Positions 27,543 through 39,570 are shown, counted from the stretch's first letter. The stretch: DNA of 64,000 nt from Eubacterium maltosivorans (GCF_002441855.2 NZ_CP029487.1:1178001-1242000); one strand, 5' to 3'. A program made the numbers and translations. The notes: generated by a model not told the origin, from the letters alone.

Positions 27543-28943
27543 TCATTGCGCTCCCCCATCCTGCGCAATTAAATTGCTAAGATGTTTCATTTCAAGCATA
27601 ACCAAAACCAACGCGAGCAGAAAAGCCATAGCATCCGCAATTGGGCCTGCATACAAGGCTCCGGTAACGCCTGTAAATATCGGCAGTATAAGAAACAGCG
27701 GTATAAGAAAAAGAATCTGCCTTGAAAGGGATATTAATGTAGCCTTTAGAGGTTTTCCGATGGCCTGGAAAAAAATCGAAGTTACCATCTGAAAGCCATT
27801 CAGAAAGCAGATTGCCAGAAAAACCCGGAAGGTTCTGAGCGCAAAGTCGTTGTACAGCGCATCCTCCTGCCCAAAAATATTGACAATTCCCTGCGTACAA
27901 AATTGAAATAACACAAAACCAATACAGGCGAATACCGTTGCAATTCCCGCAGACATAAAAAAGGTTTTCTTCACCCGTTCATAATTTTGCGCACCGTAAT
28001 TATAGCCGATAATCGGCTGCGAGCCCACGCCGATGCCAATAAGAATCGACATCAGAATCTGGTTTACCTTCATGACAATTCCAATGGCTGATAAGGGAAT
28101 CTCTGCACCATAAGGTGACATTGCACCATAGTATGCCAGCACATTATTAGTCACAATCACGACCACAGTAACGGCCAGCTGGTTTACGCAGCTTGAAATG
28201 CCCAATGAGCAGACCATCTTGCAGATTTTTCCCTTTAGCCTCAGATACTCACTTTTTAAAGTAATATTTTTAAATCGTACCAGATAAAACATCGTAATAA
28301 CAAAGGTGGCAATCTGCCCAAGAATTGTTGCAAAAGCAGCGCCCGAAACACCCCATCCAAAAATAAAAATAAATATCGGGTCCAGAATCGTATTGATAAT
28401 GGCGCCCACTATCATAGCTGCCATGGAAAAGCGCGGGCTCCCGTCTGCGCGAACAACCGAATTCAGCCCTGCACCCACAAGTACAAAGGGCAGGCCGACA
28501 ACAATAACGCGTGTATAGGCTTCAGCATAGGGAAAAACAGTTTCTGTTGCACCAAATAAATGAAGCATTGGTTTTAAAAAAAGCATTCCAAAAATAAAAA
28601 AAAGAATTCCAGCGAGCGCCAGCATAGAAATTGTATTTCCTACACCTCTGGCAGCCTCCTCATTTTTTCCCTCACCCAGCTTCAGACTAAAATAAGCCGC
28701 ACAGCCGTCACCGATGAGCAGTGCGATGGCTAAAGAGATGGTTACCAGGGGAAAAGCCACATTTGTAGCGGCATTGCCAAGGTATCCTACCCCCTGCCCA
28801 ATAAATATCTGATCGACAATATTGTAAAGTGCATTTACCAGCATTGACACAACGCAGGGCACTGCAAATTTAGCGATGAGTTTTCCAATTCGCTCAGTCG
28901 CAAAATACGAACTATCCTGATTTTTAACAATTTCTTCCGACAT
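27543..28943 (-). CDS. MATE-family efflux transporter
   Basis: 466 residues from ATG 28943, chosen for GAGGAGA 6 nt upstream. There are 12 hydrophobic segments with the two-fold MATE pattern (IGKLIAKFAVPCVVSMLVNA; VDQIFIGQGVG; PIIGYNYGAQNYERVK). It probably exports cationic compounds using a sodium or proton gradient; the branch is closest to the DinF/NorM-like group of clostridia. The substrate is unknown. It is a single gene with its own terminator. Confidence 0.92.
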   Translation of the reverse strand: MSEEIVKNQDSSYFATERIGKLIAKFAVPCVVSMLVNALYNIVDQIFIGQGVGYLGNAATNVAFPLVTISLAIALLIGDGCAAYFSLKLGEGKNEEAARGVGNTISMLALAGILFFIFGMLFLKPMLHLFGATETVFPYAEAYTRVIVVGLPFVLVGAGLNSVVRADGSPRFSMAAMIVGAIINTILDPIFIFIFGWGVSGAAFATILGQIATFVITMFYLVRFKNITLKSEYLRLKGKICKMVCSLGISSCVNQLAVTVVVIVTNNVLAYYGAMSPYGAEIPLSAIGIVMKVNQILMSILIGIGVGSQPIIGYNYGAQNYERVKKTFFMSAGIATVFACIGFVLFQFCTQGIVNIFGQEDALYNDFALRTFRVFLAICFLNGFQMVTSIFFQAIGKPLKATLISLSRQILFLIPLFLILPIFTGVTGALYAGPIADAMAFLLALVLVMLEMKHLSNLIAQDGGAQ

Positions 28944-29030
28944 ATTCTCTCCTCTCTTTTTACTGATCAATGGTTTCGCATGAAACTAATTATAAATTTA
29001 AACCCGTTTAATGTCAATGAAAAATAAAAA

Positions 29031-29052
29031 AATCCGTCAAAATGACGGATTC
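29031..29052 (-). terminator. Terminator of the Hrb-like gene
   Basis: ATCCGTC-AAAAT-GACGGAT hairpin followed on the minus strand by TTTTTTTATTTTT. Confidence 0.85.
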
Positions 29053-29060
29053 TTGATTTT

Positions 29061-29786
29061 TTATCGTGTTGCCCTGTAATAAGCGTATGTCATTGGTTCT
29101 GCCTTATGAAAAGCCTCACCGCCGACAACTTTACCGATAAACATATTATGTGTTCCGAGGTCAACTGTTTTTTCTACCTCCAACTCAATGAAACACAGAG
29201 TATTTGGTAAACCGGGACAACCTGTTTTTTCACCTGTAATATAGGAAACATCTTTAAATTTATCTACAGTGTGCCCACTCTGAAAACCAAAATGAGTTAC
29301 CAGATCATGGTTATTCTGGCCAAGAACTGAAACGCCAAACACGCCGGATTTTTCGATCATTTCAGCTGTACGGGTTCCTTTGTTAATGCATACACTACCG
29401 CGCAGCGGTGTGTCTGTAATCTGAATGAAGCTGTTCGAAGTCATGCCGTTAATCTTGTCTCCATCCTTTGAAGAGATGATATAGAGTCCATAGCTGACAT
29501 TAAACAACAGACTTTGCAGGTTATCCTTTTCTTCCTTAGAAAGGCCATCCTCTGGCTCATCCTCTACCAGCACAAATTTATCCGGTCCTACGCCACAGAT
29601 TGGGCATTTTTCCGGCGGCGTATCGCCTTCATGAATATAATTACAGACTGTGCAACGCCATCTTTTAGGCTTTTCCTCTTCGATTAATTCAAATTTATCC
29701 GGTCCCACACCGCAGATCGGGCACTCTGTCGGCGGCACATCGCCTTCATGAATATAACCGCAGACTGTACATCTCCATTTTTTCAA
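29061..29786 (-). CDS. Hrb-like protein: two rubredoxin domains plus flavin reductase domain
   Basis: About 241 residues. Two rubredoxin-type domains come first, each with two CxxC knuckles (RCTVCGYIHEG ... CPICGVG and RCTVCNYIHEG ... CPICGVG). A flavin-reductase-like FMN domain follows (NVSYGLYIISS, NGMTSNSFIQITDTP). Moorella Hrb, which feeds electrons from NADH to the FprA-type NO or oxygen reductase, has one such rubredoxin at the other end. Start: a TTG at 29786 gives about 50 nt of leader and a weak SD. A TTG at 29828 would leave under 10 nt after the predicted transcription start. The likely role is oxidative or nitrosative stress electron transfer. Confidence 0.88.
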   Translation of the reverse strand: MKKWRCTVCGYIHEGDVPPTECPICGVGPDKFELIEEEKPKRWRCTVCNYIHEGDTPPEKCPICGVGPDKFVLVEDEPEDGLSKEEKDNLQSLLFNVSYGLYIISSKDGDKINGMTSNSFIQITDTPLRGSVCINKGTRTAEMIEKSGVFGVSVLGQNNHDLVTHFGFQSGHTVDKFKDVSYITGEKTGCPGLPNTLCFIELEVEKTVDLGTHNMFIGKVVGGEAFHKAEPMTYAYYRATR

Positions 29787-29842
29787 AATATTCACCACTT
29801 TCTTTAAATTTTCTACTCTCAATAACAAAACATTTTAGAATA

Positions 29843-29871
29843 ATTTTAATTTAAAAAACAGTCTTTGTCAA
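29843..29871 (-). promoter_or_regulatory. Sigma-A promoter of the Hrb-like gene
   Basis: Minus strand TTGACA (29871-29866), 17 nt, TAAAAT (29848-29843). Confidence 0.75.
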
Positions 29872-29937
29872 TTTCATTATATACCCATTTTTACTTTTTT
29901 TAAACAAACAACGAAATATTCTCATATCATCTCATAT

Positions 29938-29967
29938 AAAAAGAGCCTCATGAAAGCATGAGGCTTC
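29938..29967 (-). terminator. Terminator of the ilv-leu operon
   Basis: AGCCTCATG-AAAG-CATGAGGCT hairpin followed on the minus strand by CTTTTTATA, directly after ilvB. Confidence 0.8.
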
Positions 29968-29973
29968 TTCTCT

Positions 29974-31641
29974 CTATTCATAATAAATTTCGTCAATTGG
30001 TTTTCCAGCTGGAACCATAGGGTATACGCCCTCTTCCTTGGAAATATTGCAATGAACAAGAACAGGCTCCTTCATTTCTTTAATCTTTTCGAGCGCATCA
30101 TCTAGCTCCTCAAGGGTGTTAACCTCAAAGCCTTTGATCCCGCTGGCAGCCGCCAGCTTAAGATAATCCGTCGTCCCCTGATCTAAATCAGTCTGAGCAT
30201 AACGTTTTTCATTGAAAAGCTTCTGCCACTGACGAACCATACCAAGCGTCTGGTTATCAAACAGGAATATCTTAATGGGCAGATTATAGCGTTTCACCGT
30301 GATCAGTTCCTGGCAGTTCATACGGAAGCTTCCATCGCCTGCAACCAGGATAACATCCTTATCCGGTTTAGCAAGCTGAACACCCACTGCCGCACCCAGG
30401 CCAAAGCCCATGGTTCCCAGACCGCCGGAAGTAACATACTGGCCCGGAAATTTGAATTTCCAGTATTGGCCAACCCACATCTGATGCTGCCCAACCTCAG
30501 TTACAACATACGCATCCTCAAAAACCTGGTTGATGTGCTCTAGCATATTTTTAGGATTATACTCATCCTTAGGACGTTCGGGCAGCGGCCATTCTGCGAT
30601 TTGCTTGTACCATTCTGGATGTTTCTTTTCTTCTACCAGCTTAGAAAGCGCCGGCAGCACATCCTTAATGTTTGCCTGTATATGTACATTGACTTGAATA
30701 TTCTTTTCAAACTCTGTCGGGTCAATATCGATATGAATAATCTTTTTATCCCGCATAAATTCATTGATATTTCCGGTAACACGGTCACTAAAACGAGCGC
30801 CAATGGCGATCAGTGTATCACAGTTGATCACAGCCAGATTACACTCCTGAGAACCATGCATCCCGACAAAGCCCAGTGAAAGCGGATTATCTCTCGGGAT
30901 ACAGCCCAACCCCATCAGAGAATTGGCGACCGGAATGCCTGCTTTTTCGGCAAAGGCAACCAGCTCCTCGCTTGCGCCCGATTTTAATACACCGCCACCA
31001 GCGTAAATCATAGGGCGCTCTGCCCGATTAATAAACTCTGCCGAGCGGACCAATGCGTCCCGGCTTGGTGTCGGAAAATAGTTTACAGGCTTCCGCTCGT
31101 CGCTCAGGGGGATATACTCTGTTTCAGTCATAAAAATATCCTTTGGAATATCAATGACAACAGGGCCCGGACGGCCCGTAGAGGCAATATTAAAGGCCTC
31201 ATAAATAGATGGCGCCAGCATCGAAACATCCCTGACCTGGAAGCTGTGTTTTGTGATCTGCATTGTCACACTGACAATATCAATTTCCTGGAAGGAATCC
31301 TTTCCCAAAAGAGACTGGGCTACCTGTCCGGTAAAGACAACTAACGGTACAGAGTCCAGATAAGCATTGGCAATCCCGGTAATGGCGTTTGTGGCTCCCG
31401 GGCCTGATGTCGTGATTGCAACTCCCACCTTACCGCTGACACGGGCATATCCATCAGCTGCATGAACACCATTTTGTTCATGACAGGGCTCGATCTGGGT
31501 GATTGTATGATCCATCCGATAGAAAGCATCAAAAAGTGGTATGACAACGCCGCCCGGAAAAGAGAAAACGTGTTCAACTCCCAGCTCCTCGAGACAGCGT
31601 ACGACAATCTCTGATCCTAATAATTTTTCTGCTTTTTTCAT
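29974..31641 (-). CDS. ilvB: Acetolactate synthase large (catalytic) subunit
   Basis: 555 residues from ATG 31641 (SD GAGGAGA). It is a three-domain ThDP enzyme: N-terminal GVEHVFSFPGGVVIPLFDAF and the FAD-binding middle domain, with ThDP motif GDGSFRMNCQEL at about 430. It condenses pyruvate with pyruvate (valine, leucine) or with 2-oxobutyrate (isoleucine). It is the last gene of the operon. No ilvN regulatory subunit gene follows; the operon ends in a terminator, so a partner would have to be encoded elsewhere or the enzyme acts alone. A 14-bp perfect inverted repeat separates it from ilvD. Confidence 0.95.
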   Translation of the reverse strand: MKKAEKLLGSEIVVRCLEELGVEHVFSFPGGVVIPLFDAFYRMDHTITQIEPCHEQNGVHAADGYARVSGKVGVAITTSGPGATNAITGIANAYLDSVPLVVFTGQVAQSLLGKDSFQEIDIVSVTMQITKHSFQVRDVSMLAPSIYEAFNIASTGRPGPVVIDIPKDIFMTETEYIPLSDERKPVNYFPTPSRDALVRSAEFINRAERPMIYAGGGVLKSGASEELVAFAEKAGIPVANSLMGLGCIPRDNPLSLGFVGMHGSQECNLAVINCDTLIAIGARFSDRVTGNINEFMRDKKIIHIDIDPTEFEKNIQVNVHIQANIKDVLPALSKLVEEKKHPEWYKQIAEWPLPERPKDEYNPKNMLEHINQVFEDAYVVTEVGQHQMWVGQYWKFKFPGQYVTSGGLGTMGFGLGAAVGVQLAKPDKDVILVAGDGSFRMNCQELITVKRYNLPIKIFLFDNQTLGMVRQWQKLFNEKRYAQTDLDQGTTDYLKLAAASGIKGFEVNTLEELDDALEKIKEMKEPVLVHCNISKEEGVYPMVPAGKPIDEIYYE

Positions 31642-31684
31642 AGTTCTCTCCTCTATTTCTCTGGTTAACAACAAATATAAATCA

Positions 31685-31719
31685 ATCGTACTGCCAGAAG
31701 TAATATCTGGCAGTACGAT
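31685..31719 (-). terminator. Strong hairpin between ilvD and ilvB (possible attenuation or RNA processing site)
   Basis: Perfect 14-bp inverted repeat with arms ATCGTACTGCCAGA and TCTGGCAGTACGAT and a 7-nt loop. It is followed on the minus strand by TGATTTATATTTG, a poor U-tract. It lies inside the 103-bp ilvD-ilvB gap. It may lower ilvB expression relative to upstream genes or protect an mRNA end. Confidence 0.6.
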
Positions 31720-31744
31720 ATTTTATAGCAGCCGCTAACCCTGA

Positions 31745-33403
31745 CTATTCTAGAATAGCTCCCTTATTTGCAGAAGATACAAGCTTCGCATAACGGGCCA
31801 GGTAACCAGTTTTAATGTCTGGTTCTTTTGGTGTCCAGCCTTCCTTACGTTTAGCCAGTTCTTCCTCACTCACCTTCAGCTCGATGCTGCGGTTGGGAAT
31901 ATCAATGGCAATGGTATCGCCTTCCTCTACGAAAGCAATTGGACCGCCGGCCGCTGCTTCCGGTGAAACATGACCGACACAGGCGCCTCTTGTAGCGCCG
32001 CTGAAACGGCCGTCTGTAATCAATGCAACAGAGCTTCCAAGCCCTCTTCCCATAATGGCTGAGGTCGGGTTCAGCATTTCGCGCATACCCGGGCCGCCTT
32101 TCGGCCCTTCATATCGGATAACCACGACATCGCCAGGATTGATCTGGTCATTATTAATGGCTTCCTGCGCTGCCTCTTCGCTTTCAAACACCCTGGCAGG
32201 GCCTTCATGCTTAAGCATTTCCGGCACCACAGCGGACTGCTTAACCACACAGGTATCTGGTGCCAGACTTCCTTTCAGTACGGCAATGCCGCCTGTTTTA
32301 CTATAAGGGTTCTCCACTGGGCGGATGACCTCAGGATTCATATTCTGAACCCCCTCAATATTTTCACCCACTGTTTTTCCTGTGACGGTGATTAAATCGG
32401 TCTTTAACAGGCCAAGTTTATTGATTTCACTCATAACTGCATAGATTCCGCCAGCAGCGTTCAGGTCTTCGACATAAGTATGGCCCGCTGGTGCCAGGTG
32501 GCACAGATTCGGTGTTTTTTCGCTGAGCTCATTGGCAATTTCCAGATTCAGGTCTACTCCGCACTCATGGGCAATTGCCGGCAGGTGCAGCATCGAATTT
32601 GTGCTGCATCCCAGTGCCATATCCATTGTCAAAGCATTCCTGAATGCATCCTCAGTCATAATATCTTTCGGGCGAATATCTTTTTCAAGAAGCTCCATAA
32701 CCTGCATACCCGCACGTTTAGCCAAGCGCAGACGTTCGGAATAAACGGCCGGAATCGTGCCGTTGCCACGCAGACCCATACCTAAAACCTCGGTCAGGCA
32801 GTTCATGCTGTTGGCAGTATACATCCCCGAGCAGGAACCGCATGTCGGACAGGTATTGCATTCGTATTCTTCCAGCGTTTCTTTGGACATTTTTCCAGCC
32901 GTGTAAGAGCCAACGGCCTCAGACATGCTGGAAAAGCTTGTTCTTAAATCGCCTACACGGCCGGCCAGCATCGGGCCCCCGCTGACAAAAATGGTCGGCA
33001 GATTAAGACGAGCCGCCGCCATCAAAAGGCCCGGAACATTTTTATCACAGTTCGGAATCATTACCATAGCATCAAAGGCGTGAGCCATTGCCATAGCCTC
33101 GGTGGAGTCGGCGATCAGGTCACGGGTAACCAGTGAATACTTCATGCCCTGATGTCCCATGGCAATCCCATCGCAGACGGCAATTGCGGGAAATTCCAGA
33201 GGAACCCCGCCAGCCAGACGAACGCCGGCCTTTACCGCTTCTGTAATTTTATCTAAATTCATGTGACCCGGAACCACTTCATTAAAAGAATTAACGACGC
33301 CAACTAGAGGCCTTGTCATTTCTTCTTCTGTTAAACCAAGCGCTCTCAGAAGCGCCCGCTTCGGCACATTCTGCATTCCTGATTTTACGGAATCACTACG
33401 CAT
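31745..33403 (-). CDS. ilvD: Dihydroxy-acid dehydratase
   Basis: 552 residues from ATG 33403 (SD GAGGAG, 7-nt spacing; an earlier TTG-type start lacks one). It has the Fe-S cysteines in CDKNVPG and [18 protein letters not shown]. It dehydrates dihydroxy acids to the 2-oxo acids of valine and isoleucine. It starts 20 bp after leuB. Confidence 0.96.
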   Translation of the reverse strand: MRSDSVKSGMQNVPKRALLRALGLTEEEMTRPLVGVVNSFNEVVPGHMNLDKITEAVKAGVRLAGGVPLEFPAIAVCDGIAMGHQGMKYSLVTRDLIADSTEAMAMAHAFDAMVMIPNCDKNVPGLLMAAARLNLPTIFVSGGPMLAGRVGDLRTSFSSMSEAVGSYTAGKMSKETLEEYECNTCPTCGSCSGMYTANSMNCLTEVLGMGLRGNGTIPAVYSERLRLAKRAGMQVMELLEKDIRPKDIMTEDAFRNALTMDMALGCSTNSMLHLPAIAHECGVDLNLEIANELSEKTPNLCHLAPAGHTYVEDLNAAGGIYAVMSEINKLGLLKTDLITVTGKTVGENIEGVQNMNPEVIRPVENPYSKTGGIAVLKGSLAPDTCVVKQSAVVPEMLKHEGPARVFESEEAAQEAINNDQINPGDVVVIRYEGPKGGPGMREMLNPTSAIMGRGLGSSVALITDGRFSGATRGACVGHVSPEAAAGGPIAFVEEGDTIAIDIPNRSIELKVSEEELAKRKEGWTPKEPDIKTGYLARYAKLVSSANKGAILE

Positions 33404-33423
33404 ATTTTTTCTCCTCATATTTA

Positions 33424-34485
33424 TTATAAATTAGAAATAATTTTTTCACCCATTTCCACACAGCCAACAACGTCGCTATTTTCGTTGGCGATATCACCAG
33501 TACGGTATCCCTGAGCAAGGGTCTTTTTCACTGCGCCTTCAATATTATCCGCTTCGGCTGTAAGGCCGAGAGAATATCGCAGCATCATTGCGACGGACAG
33601 TACAGTGGCAATCGGGTTGGCTTTATCCTGCCCTGCAATATCCGGCGCAGAACCGTGAATCGGTTCATACATGCCAAACTTACCTTCGCCAAGGCTGGCA
33701 GAGGGCAACATTCCAATGGAGCCTGTAAGCATGCTCGCTTCATCGGATAAAATATCCCCGAAAAGATTTCCTGTTAAAATAACATCGAATTGGTGTGGAT
33801 TAATAACAAGCTGCATCGCCGCATTATCAACATACAGATGATCCAACTCAACATCCGGGTATTCCTTGGCAATTTCAAGAACAACTGAGCGCCAGAAACG
33901 CGAGGTTTCAAGGACATTTGCTTTATCGACACTGGTTACCTTTCCGCCACGTTTCCTCGCACTGTCAAAGGCCACACGGGCAATTCTTTCCACCTCTGGC
34001 CGGGTGTAGTTCATTAAGTCCGAAGCACCGAAATCGCCGTCCTTTTTCTTTTCACCAAAATATACATCACCGGTCAGTTCGCGGACAACCAAAACGTCCA
34101 GACCATCGCCGATAATCACAGATTTTAACGGCGAGGCATCTCTCAGCTCTTCAAAAAGCATCGCTGGTCTCAGATTTGCGAACAGGCCAAGAGCCTTGCG
34201 AATGCCTAAAAGGCCGGCCTCCGGACGCTTGTCCCCTGGCAGATTATCCCATTTCGGACCGCCGAGAGCACCTAATAATACCGCGTCGCTGGCTTTACAA
34301 ATATCCACTGTTTCCTGAGGCAGCGGTGTGCCGCAGGCGTCAATGGCCGCGCCTCCTGCCAGAACTTCTGTATAATCAAAGGTATGACCGTATTTTTCGC
34401 CAATTTTATCCAGTACTTTCATGCTGGCTTCTACGATTTCAGGGCCGATTCCATCCCCTTTAATAACTGCTATTTTATAATTCAT
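33424..34485 (-). CDS. leuB: 3-isopropylmalate dehydrogenase
   Basis: 353 residues, standard length. It starts [20 protein letters not shown] and has the substrate/metal motif [11 protein letters not shown] and the NAD-binding [14 protein letters not shown]. It oxidises 3-isopropylmalate; in organisms with a citramalate pathway the same enzyme oxidises 3-methylmalate for isoleucine. SD GGAGAA is present. Confidence 0.96.
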   Translation of the reverse strand: MNYKIAVIKGDGIGPEIVEASMKVLDKIGEKYGHTFDYTEVLAGGAAIDACGTPLPQETVDICKASDAVLLGALGGPKWDNLPGDKRPEAGLLGIRKALGLFANLRPAMLFEELRDASPLKSVIIGDGLDVLVVRELTGDVYFGEKKKDGDFGASDLMNYTRPEVERIARVAFDSARKRGGKVTSVDKANVLETSRFWRSVVLEIAKEYPDVELDHLYVDNAAMQLVINPHQFDVILTGNLFGDILSDEASMLTGSIGMLPSASLGEGKFGMYEPIHGSAPDIAGQDKANPIATVLSVAMMLRYSLGLTAEADNIEGAVKKTLAQGYRTGDIANENSDVVGCVEMGEKIISNL

Positions 34486-34557
34486 TGATTTTTCTCCTCT
34501 GTATCTTACTCAAATTTTTTCAAAATATAGCCTGAAAACCCAGTTTATATAATGAAG

Positions 34558-35049
34558 CTAAATGAGATTTTCGTTGACGTAATTTACAAGTCCGCCCGCT
34601 GCGATCAGCTTCTGCATAAATTCAGGGAAGGCCTGCCCCTGGAAGCTCTGTCCCTTGGTCACGTCAGTGATAACGCCAGAGTCAAAATCCACTTCTACTT
34701 CGTCGCCCGCTTCAATAGCCGCCACCGCTTCTGGACATTCCAGAATCGGCAGGCCGATATTAATGGAATTGCGATAAAAAATACGCGCAAAACTATTGGC
34801 GATGACGCAGGATACGCCCGAGGCTTTGATGGCAATTGGCGCATGCTCTCTTGAAGAGCCACAGCCAAAATTATCATCAGCGACTATAATATCCCCGTCT
34901 TCAACACGCTTAACAAACTCCTTGTCAATATCCTCCATGCAATGCTCTGCTAATTCCAGAGGATCGCTGGTGTTCAGGTATCTTGCCGGTATAATAACGT
35001 CTGTATCAACGTTGTTGCCATATCTAAATACTTTTCCTTTTGCTTTCAT
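34558..35049 (-). CDS. leuD: 3-isopropylmalate dehydratase small subunit
   Basis: 163 residues, the short LeuD type of anaerobes. It has [16 protein letters not shown] and the conserved [15 protein letters not shown] swivel-domain motif. It pairs with LeuC to isomerise 2- to 3-isopropylmalate and, with citramalate as input, to methylmalate. It begins 17 bp after leuC with SD AGGAGGA. Confidence 0.96.
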   Translation of the reverse strand: MKAKGKVFRYGNNVDTDVIIPARYLNTSDPLELAEHCMEDIDKEFVKRVEDGDIIVADDNFGCGSSREHAPIAIKASGVSCVIANSFARIFYRNSINIGLPILECPEAVAAIEAGDEVEVDFDSGVITDVTKGQSFQGQAFPEFMQKLIAAGGLVNYVNENLI

Positions 35050-35066
35050 CGATGCGTTCCTCCTTT

Positions 35067-36329
35067 TTATAATTCTTCCGGTCCAGCAATACGGCCCAGA
35101 ATAGCAGATGCCGCCGCAACCTCCGGACTTGCCAGATAGACTTCGGAATCCACATGGCCCATACGTCCAACAAAGTTACGGTTTGTTGTGGAAACACAAC
35201 GTTCTCCCGCTGCCAGAATACCCATATGTCCACCCAGACACGGCCCGCAGGTCGGTGTGCTCACCGTTGCGCCTGCTTCAATAAAGTCTTTTAAATAGCC
35301 TGCTTCCATACAATCCAGGTAAATCTGCTGGGTTGCCGGGATAATCAAAACACGGATCCCCTTGGCCACGTGTTTACCCCGCATCAAATCTGCGGCTTTT
35401 TTAAAATCTGAGAAACGGCCATTGGTACATGAGCCGATAACAACCTGGTCAATTTTGACCGGTTCAGTGATTTCATCAACTGTTTTAGTGTTTTCCGGTA
35501 AATGCGGGAATGCCACCGTAGACTTGATCTCTGCCAAGTTAATATTATACACGGCATCGTACTCAGCGTCTTCATCTGCTTCAAAAGCTCTGTATTCCTT
35601 TGTGGAATGTTCCTTCATATATTCAATGGTTTTATCGTCAACTGGGAATATACCGTTTTTGCCGCCGGCTTCAATGGCCATATTGGCAATGGTAAAGCGA
35701 TCGTCCATCGTCAGATTTGATACACCCGTGCCGGCAAATTCCATTGATTTATAAAGCGCGCCGTCCACGCCAATCATGCCGATAATGTGGAGGATCAGGT
35801 CTTTTCCCGAAACGCCTTCCTTAAAAGCACCGCTCAGATTAAACTTGATTGCAGGCGGCACCTTAAACCACGCTTTACCGGTCGCCATACCAACCGCCAT
35901 GTCAGTCGAGCCGACACCGGTCGAAAAGGCACCCAATGCACCATAGGTACAGGTATGAGAATCTGCCCCAATCACCACGTCGCCGGCGACTACCAGTCCT
36001 TTTTCCGGCAGCAGTGCATGTTCTACACCCATTTCGCCGATTTCAAAATAGTTGGTGACATCCTGTTCACAGGCAAAACAGCGAACCTGTTTGCACTGTT
36101 CGGCAGCCTTGATATCTTTGTTCGGCGCAAAATGGTCTGGGACCAGCGCAACCTTATCTTTGTCAAAAACCGTTTCCTTATTAATATTTTTAAAAACATT
36201 GATGGCTACTGGTGAGGTAATATCATTTCCCAACACCAGGTCCAGGTCTGCCATGATCAAATCACCCGGTTTTACGGATTCCAGACCGGCATGTGCCGCC
36301 AATATTTTCTGAGTCATTGTCATACCCAA
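35067..36329 (-). CDS. leuC: 3-isopropylmalate dehydratase large subunit
   Basis: About 420 residues of an aconitase-type protein with Fe-S ligands in [13 protein letters not shown] and [19 protein letters not shown] favour a TTG start at 36329. It gives [15 protein letters not shown], the usual LeuC N-terminus, 10 nt after GGAG. A GTG at 36338 lies too close to the SD. Confidence 0.95.
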   Translation of the reverse strand: MGMTMTQKILAAHAGLESVKPGDLIMADLDLVLGNDITSPVAINVFKNINKETVFDKDKVALVPDHFAPNKDIKAAEQCKQVRCFACEQDVTNYFEIGEMGVEHALLPEKGLVVAGDVVIGADSHTCTYGALGAFSTGVGSTDMAVGMATGKAWFKVPPAIKFNLSGAFKEGVSGKDLILHIIGMIGVDGALYKSMEFAGTGVSNLTMDDRFTIANMAIEAGGKNGIFPVDDKTIEYMKEHSTKEYRAFEADEDAEYDAVYNINLAEIKSTVAFPHLPENTKTVDEITEPVKIDQVVIGSCTNGRFSDFKKAADLMRGKHVAKGIRVLIIPATQQIYLDCMEAGYLKDFIEAGATVSTPTCGPCLGGHMGILAAGERCVSTTNRNFVGRMGHVDSEVYLASPEVAAASAILGRIAGPEEL

Positions 36330-36351
36330 AATGATCACTCTCCTTCTTGAT

Positions 36352-37947
36352 TTATATAAATTTAAACTCTTTCAATTTTTTTTCCATATCATTGAGAAGC
36401 TTATACTCAATCGAATCGATTAACGCGATAAGGCTGGCCTCAATAACGTCAGTGGAAACGCCAACGTTCGTCCAGATATCCTCGCCGTCGGTGCTTTCAA
36501 TCAGGACACGGACTTTCGAGGCTGTCGCGCCTTTATCAATCACACGTACCTTAAAGTCTGTCAGACGCACCTCTTTAATCTTTGGATAAAAGATCTCCAA
36601 GGCTTTTCTAAGCGCTTTATCCAAAGCATTTACAGGCCCGTCCCCTTCAGCCGCGTTAATCTCAGACTGTCCTTCAACGTTGACCTTCACAACGGCAGAG
36701 GCACTGAGAGCACGACCTTCGACTGGCTTTTCACCAATGGTTTTAAAATCTTCGATCTGAAAAAACGGACGGTATTTTCCAAGCTCCTTACGGATCAGAA
36801 GCTTAATGCTGCTCTCAGCGCCTTCAAATTGATATCCCTGATACTCAAGCTCTTTAATTCTATCCATCACCCGTGTGGTTTCCTCTGATTTTTTCGTCAG
36901 ATTCGGGTCGATCTCATTAATCAGCTGAATAATCGTACTGCGGCCAGCCACCTCAGACATGAGAATCCGGCGTTGATTCCCCACAGATTCCGGTGGAATA
37001 TGCTCAAAGGAGGTCGGCGCTTTTAATACCGCGTCAATATGCATGCCGCCCTTATGGGCAAAAGCACTTTTACCTACAAAGGGCTCTCTTCCAGACAATA
37101 CGTAATTCGAAATCTCCGCGATACGGATGGCCGAGCTGGTCAGCTTTTCCAGTGACTCTGGGCTCAGGCAGTCATACCCCAGCTTTAGTTGAAGATTGGG
37201 TATAATCGAAGAAAGATTGGCGTTTCCGCACCGTTCCCCATAGCCTAAAAAAGTTCCCTGTACCTGTCTTGCCCCGGCCTGTACCGCCATAATGCTATTT
37301 GCCACGCCCAGACCGCTGTCATTATGGCAGTGAATACCAACAGCAATATTTACTTCACTGGCAACATGCTTTACAATCTCCATAATTTCCATGGGGAGGG
37401 TTCCGCCATTGGTATCACAAAGGGCGACGCATTGAGCTCCGCCGCGTTCAGCCGCTTTTAAAACCTCAATGGCATATGCCGGGTCCATCTTATAACCATC
37501 AAAGAAATGCTCTGCGTCAAAGGTTACAGCTTTCCCATTCGCTTTTAGAAAAGCCATTGTATCCTCAACCATCGCGAGGTTTTCGTCCAGCGTCGTTTTA
37601 ATAATCTCCGTAATATGGAAAGGCCATGCTTTTCCAAAAATGGCAACAGCCGGTGTATCCGCCTGGATAATCGCCTGCAAATTTGTATCGTCTTCCACAC
37701 CAATGCTGCTTCTTCTCGTGCTGCCAAATGCGCACAGCTTTGAATGCTTCAGTTCGATATCCTTAACGCGTTCAAAAAACTCGATATCCTTTGGGTTTGA
37801 TCCGGGATTCCCTGCCTCGATGATATCAATACCTACCCGGTCCAGCGTTTCCAGTACCCGAATTTTATCCTCTACAGAAAAGGAGATTCCTTCTGCCTGG
37901 GCTCCATCCCTAAGGGTAGAATCGAATAAAATTATTTTTTCGGACAT
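36352..37947 (-). CDS. cimA: Citramalate synthase (LeuA-like, CimA type)
   Basis: 531 residues. The HMGL-type barrel begins [18 protein letters not shown], as in CimA (TIGR00977), and carries the metal motif [15 protein letters not shown]. The C-terminal regulatory domain (about 390-531) is of LeuA dimer type. It joins pyruvate and acetyl-CoA to (R)-citramalate, starting a threonine-independent route to 2-oxobutyrate and isoleucine. The exact class (citramalate versus isopropylmalate synthase) is judged from the N-terminal motif and length; a separate leuA is then needed elsewhere for leucine. It lies between ilvC and leuC. A hairpin stands in the 116-bp gap upstream. Confidence 0.85.
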   Translation of the reverse strand: MSEKIILFDSTLRDGAQAEGISFSVEDKIRVLETLDRVGIDIIEAGNPGSNPKDIEFFERVKDIELKHSKLCAFGSTRRSSIGVEDDTNLQAIIQADTPAVAIFGKAWPFHITEIIKTTLDENLAMVEDTMAFLKANGKAVTFDAEHFFDGYKMDPAYAIEVLKAAERGGAQCVALCDTNGGTLPMEIMEIVKHVASEVNIAVGIHCHNDSGLGVANSIMAVQAGARQVQGTFLGYGERCGNANLSSIIPNLQLKLGYDCLSPESLEKLTSSAIRIAEISNYVLSGREPFVGKSAFAHKGGMHIDAVLKAPTSFEHIPPESVGNQRRILMSEVAGRSTIIQLINEIDPNLTKKSEETTRVMDRIKELEYQGYQFEGAESSIKLLIRKELGKYRPFFQIEDFKTIGEKPVEGRALSASAVVKVNVEGQSEINAAEGDGPVNALDKALRKALEIFYPKIKEVRLTDFKVRVIDKGATASKVRVLIESTDGEDIWTNVGVSTDVIEASLIALIDSIEYKLLNDMEKKLKEFKFI

Positions 37948-38007
37948 TCTTGTTCCTCTTTCTACTCTCCATTACGAAGGGATTTTAGCAATTTGTTTAT
38001 TTTATGA

Positions 38008-38039
38008 AAGAAGGCAAAAGGATAACCTTCTGCCTTCTT
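38008..38039 (-). terminator. Hairpin between ilvC and cimA (possible partial terminator)
   Basis: Perfect 9-bp stem AAGAAGGCA / TGCCTTCTT with a 14-nt loop, followed on the minus strand by TCATAAAAT rather than a T-run. It could allow higher ilvC than downstream expression or mark an mRNA processing site. Confidence 0.5.
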
Positions 38040-38063
38040 AGTGAATAAGCGTTAACTGGACAA

Positions 38064-39092
<1,029 letters not shown>

Positions 39093-39094
39093 TT

Positions 39095-39430
39095 ATATAA
39101 AAAAACCGCCTCTTTGTATACAATTCTGTCATTGTATAAAAAGAGGCGGATAATATATACATATCCACGGTACCACTCTTCTTTAAAACAACCTCGCGGT
39201 CATTTCCTCTTCAGGTCGGAATGGACGACTGTCCTTCTTAACCCTAGTCATTTAACGCTGACACTCCTGTTATAGGATAACGGCTTCCCCTACTAGTTTG
39301 GTAAACTTTCAGGTCAGCAGCTCGCAAGTGAGTATTACATACCCCTTTATTGTCGGCATCACACCATTCGCCAACTCTCTGGAATAAAGACCTACGGTAT
39401 CTTTCTCTTGGTCATAGCTGTTAGATATTT
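39095..39430 (-). promoter_or_regulatory. T-box riboswitch, probably leucine-specific, of the ilv-leu operon
   Basis: The minus strand carries the T-box element AGAGTGGTACCGTGG (around 39165-39186). It is followed by a terminator with stem CCGCCTCTTT / AAAGAGGCGG at 39106-39149 and TTTTTTT. Stem I is upstream, with the distal-loop AGAGAGTTGG element. A base helix CAGCT ... AGCTG and CAAG ... CTTG places the triplet CUC followed by A in the specifier loop, i.e. leucine. Uncharged tRNA-Leu would pair with it and prevent termination. The specifier reading is by hand and less certain than the T-box itself. Confidence 0.9.
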
Positions 39431-39444
39431 TTGATGTTGAAAAG

Positions 39445-39473
39445 ATTATATCTGTTTCTAAAACCTTTGTCAA
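39445..39473 (-). promoter_or_regulatory. Sigma-A promoter of the ilv-leu operon
   Basis: Minus strand TTGACA (39473-39468), 17 nt, TATAAT (39450-39445). Confidence 0.88.
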
Positions 39474-39570
39474 CACTTATTTTTACTTGTTTTAATTTTA
39501 ACAACCTGAAACCGCTTACCCCTGATCAAATTGTTTTTCTTTTGATACTTTAGAGGTCTAAATCTTAAAA

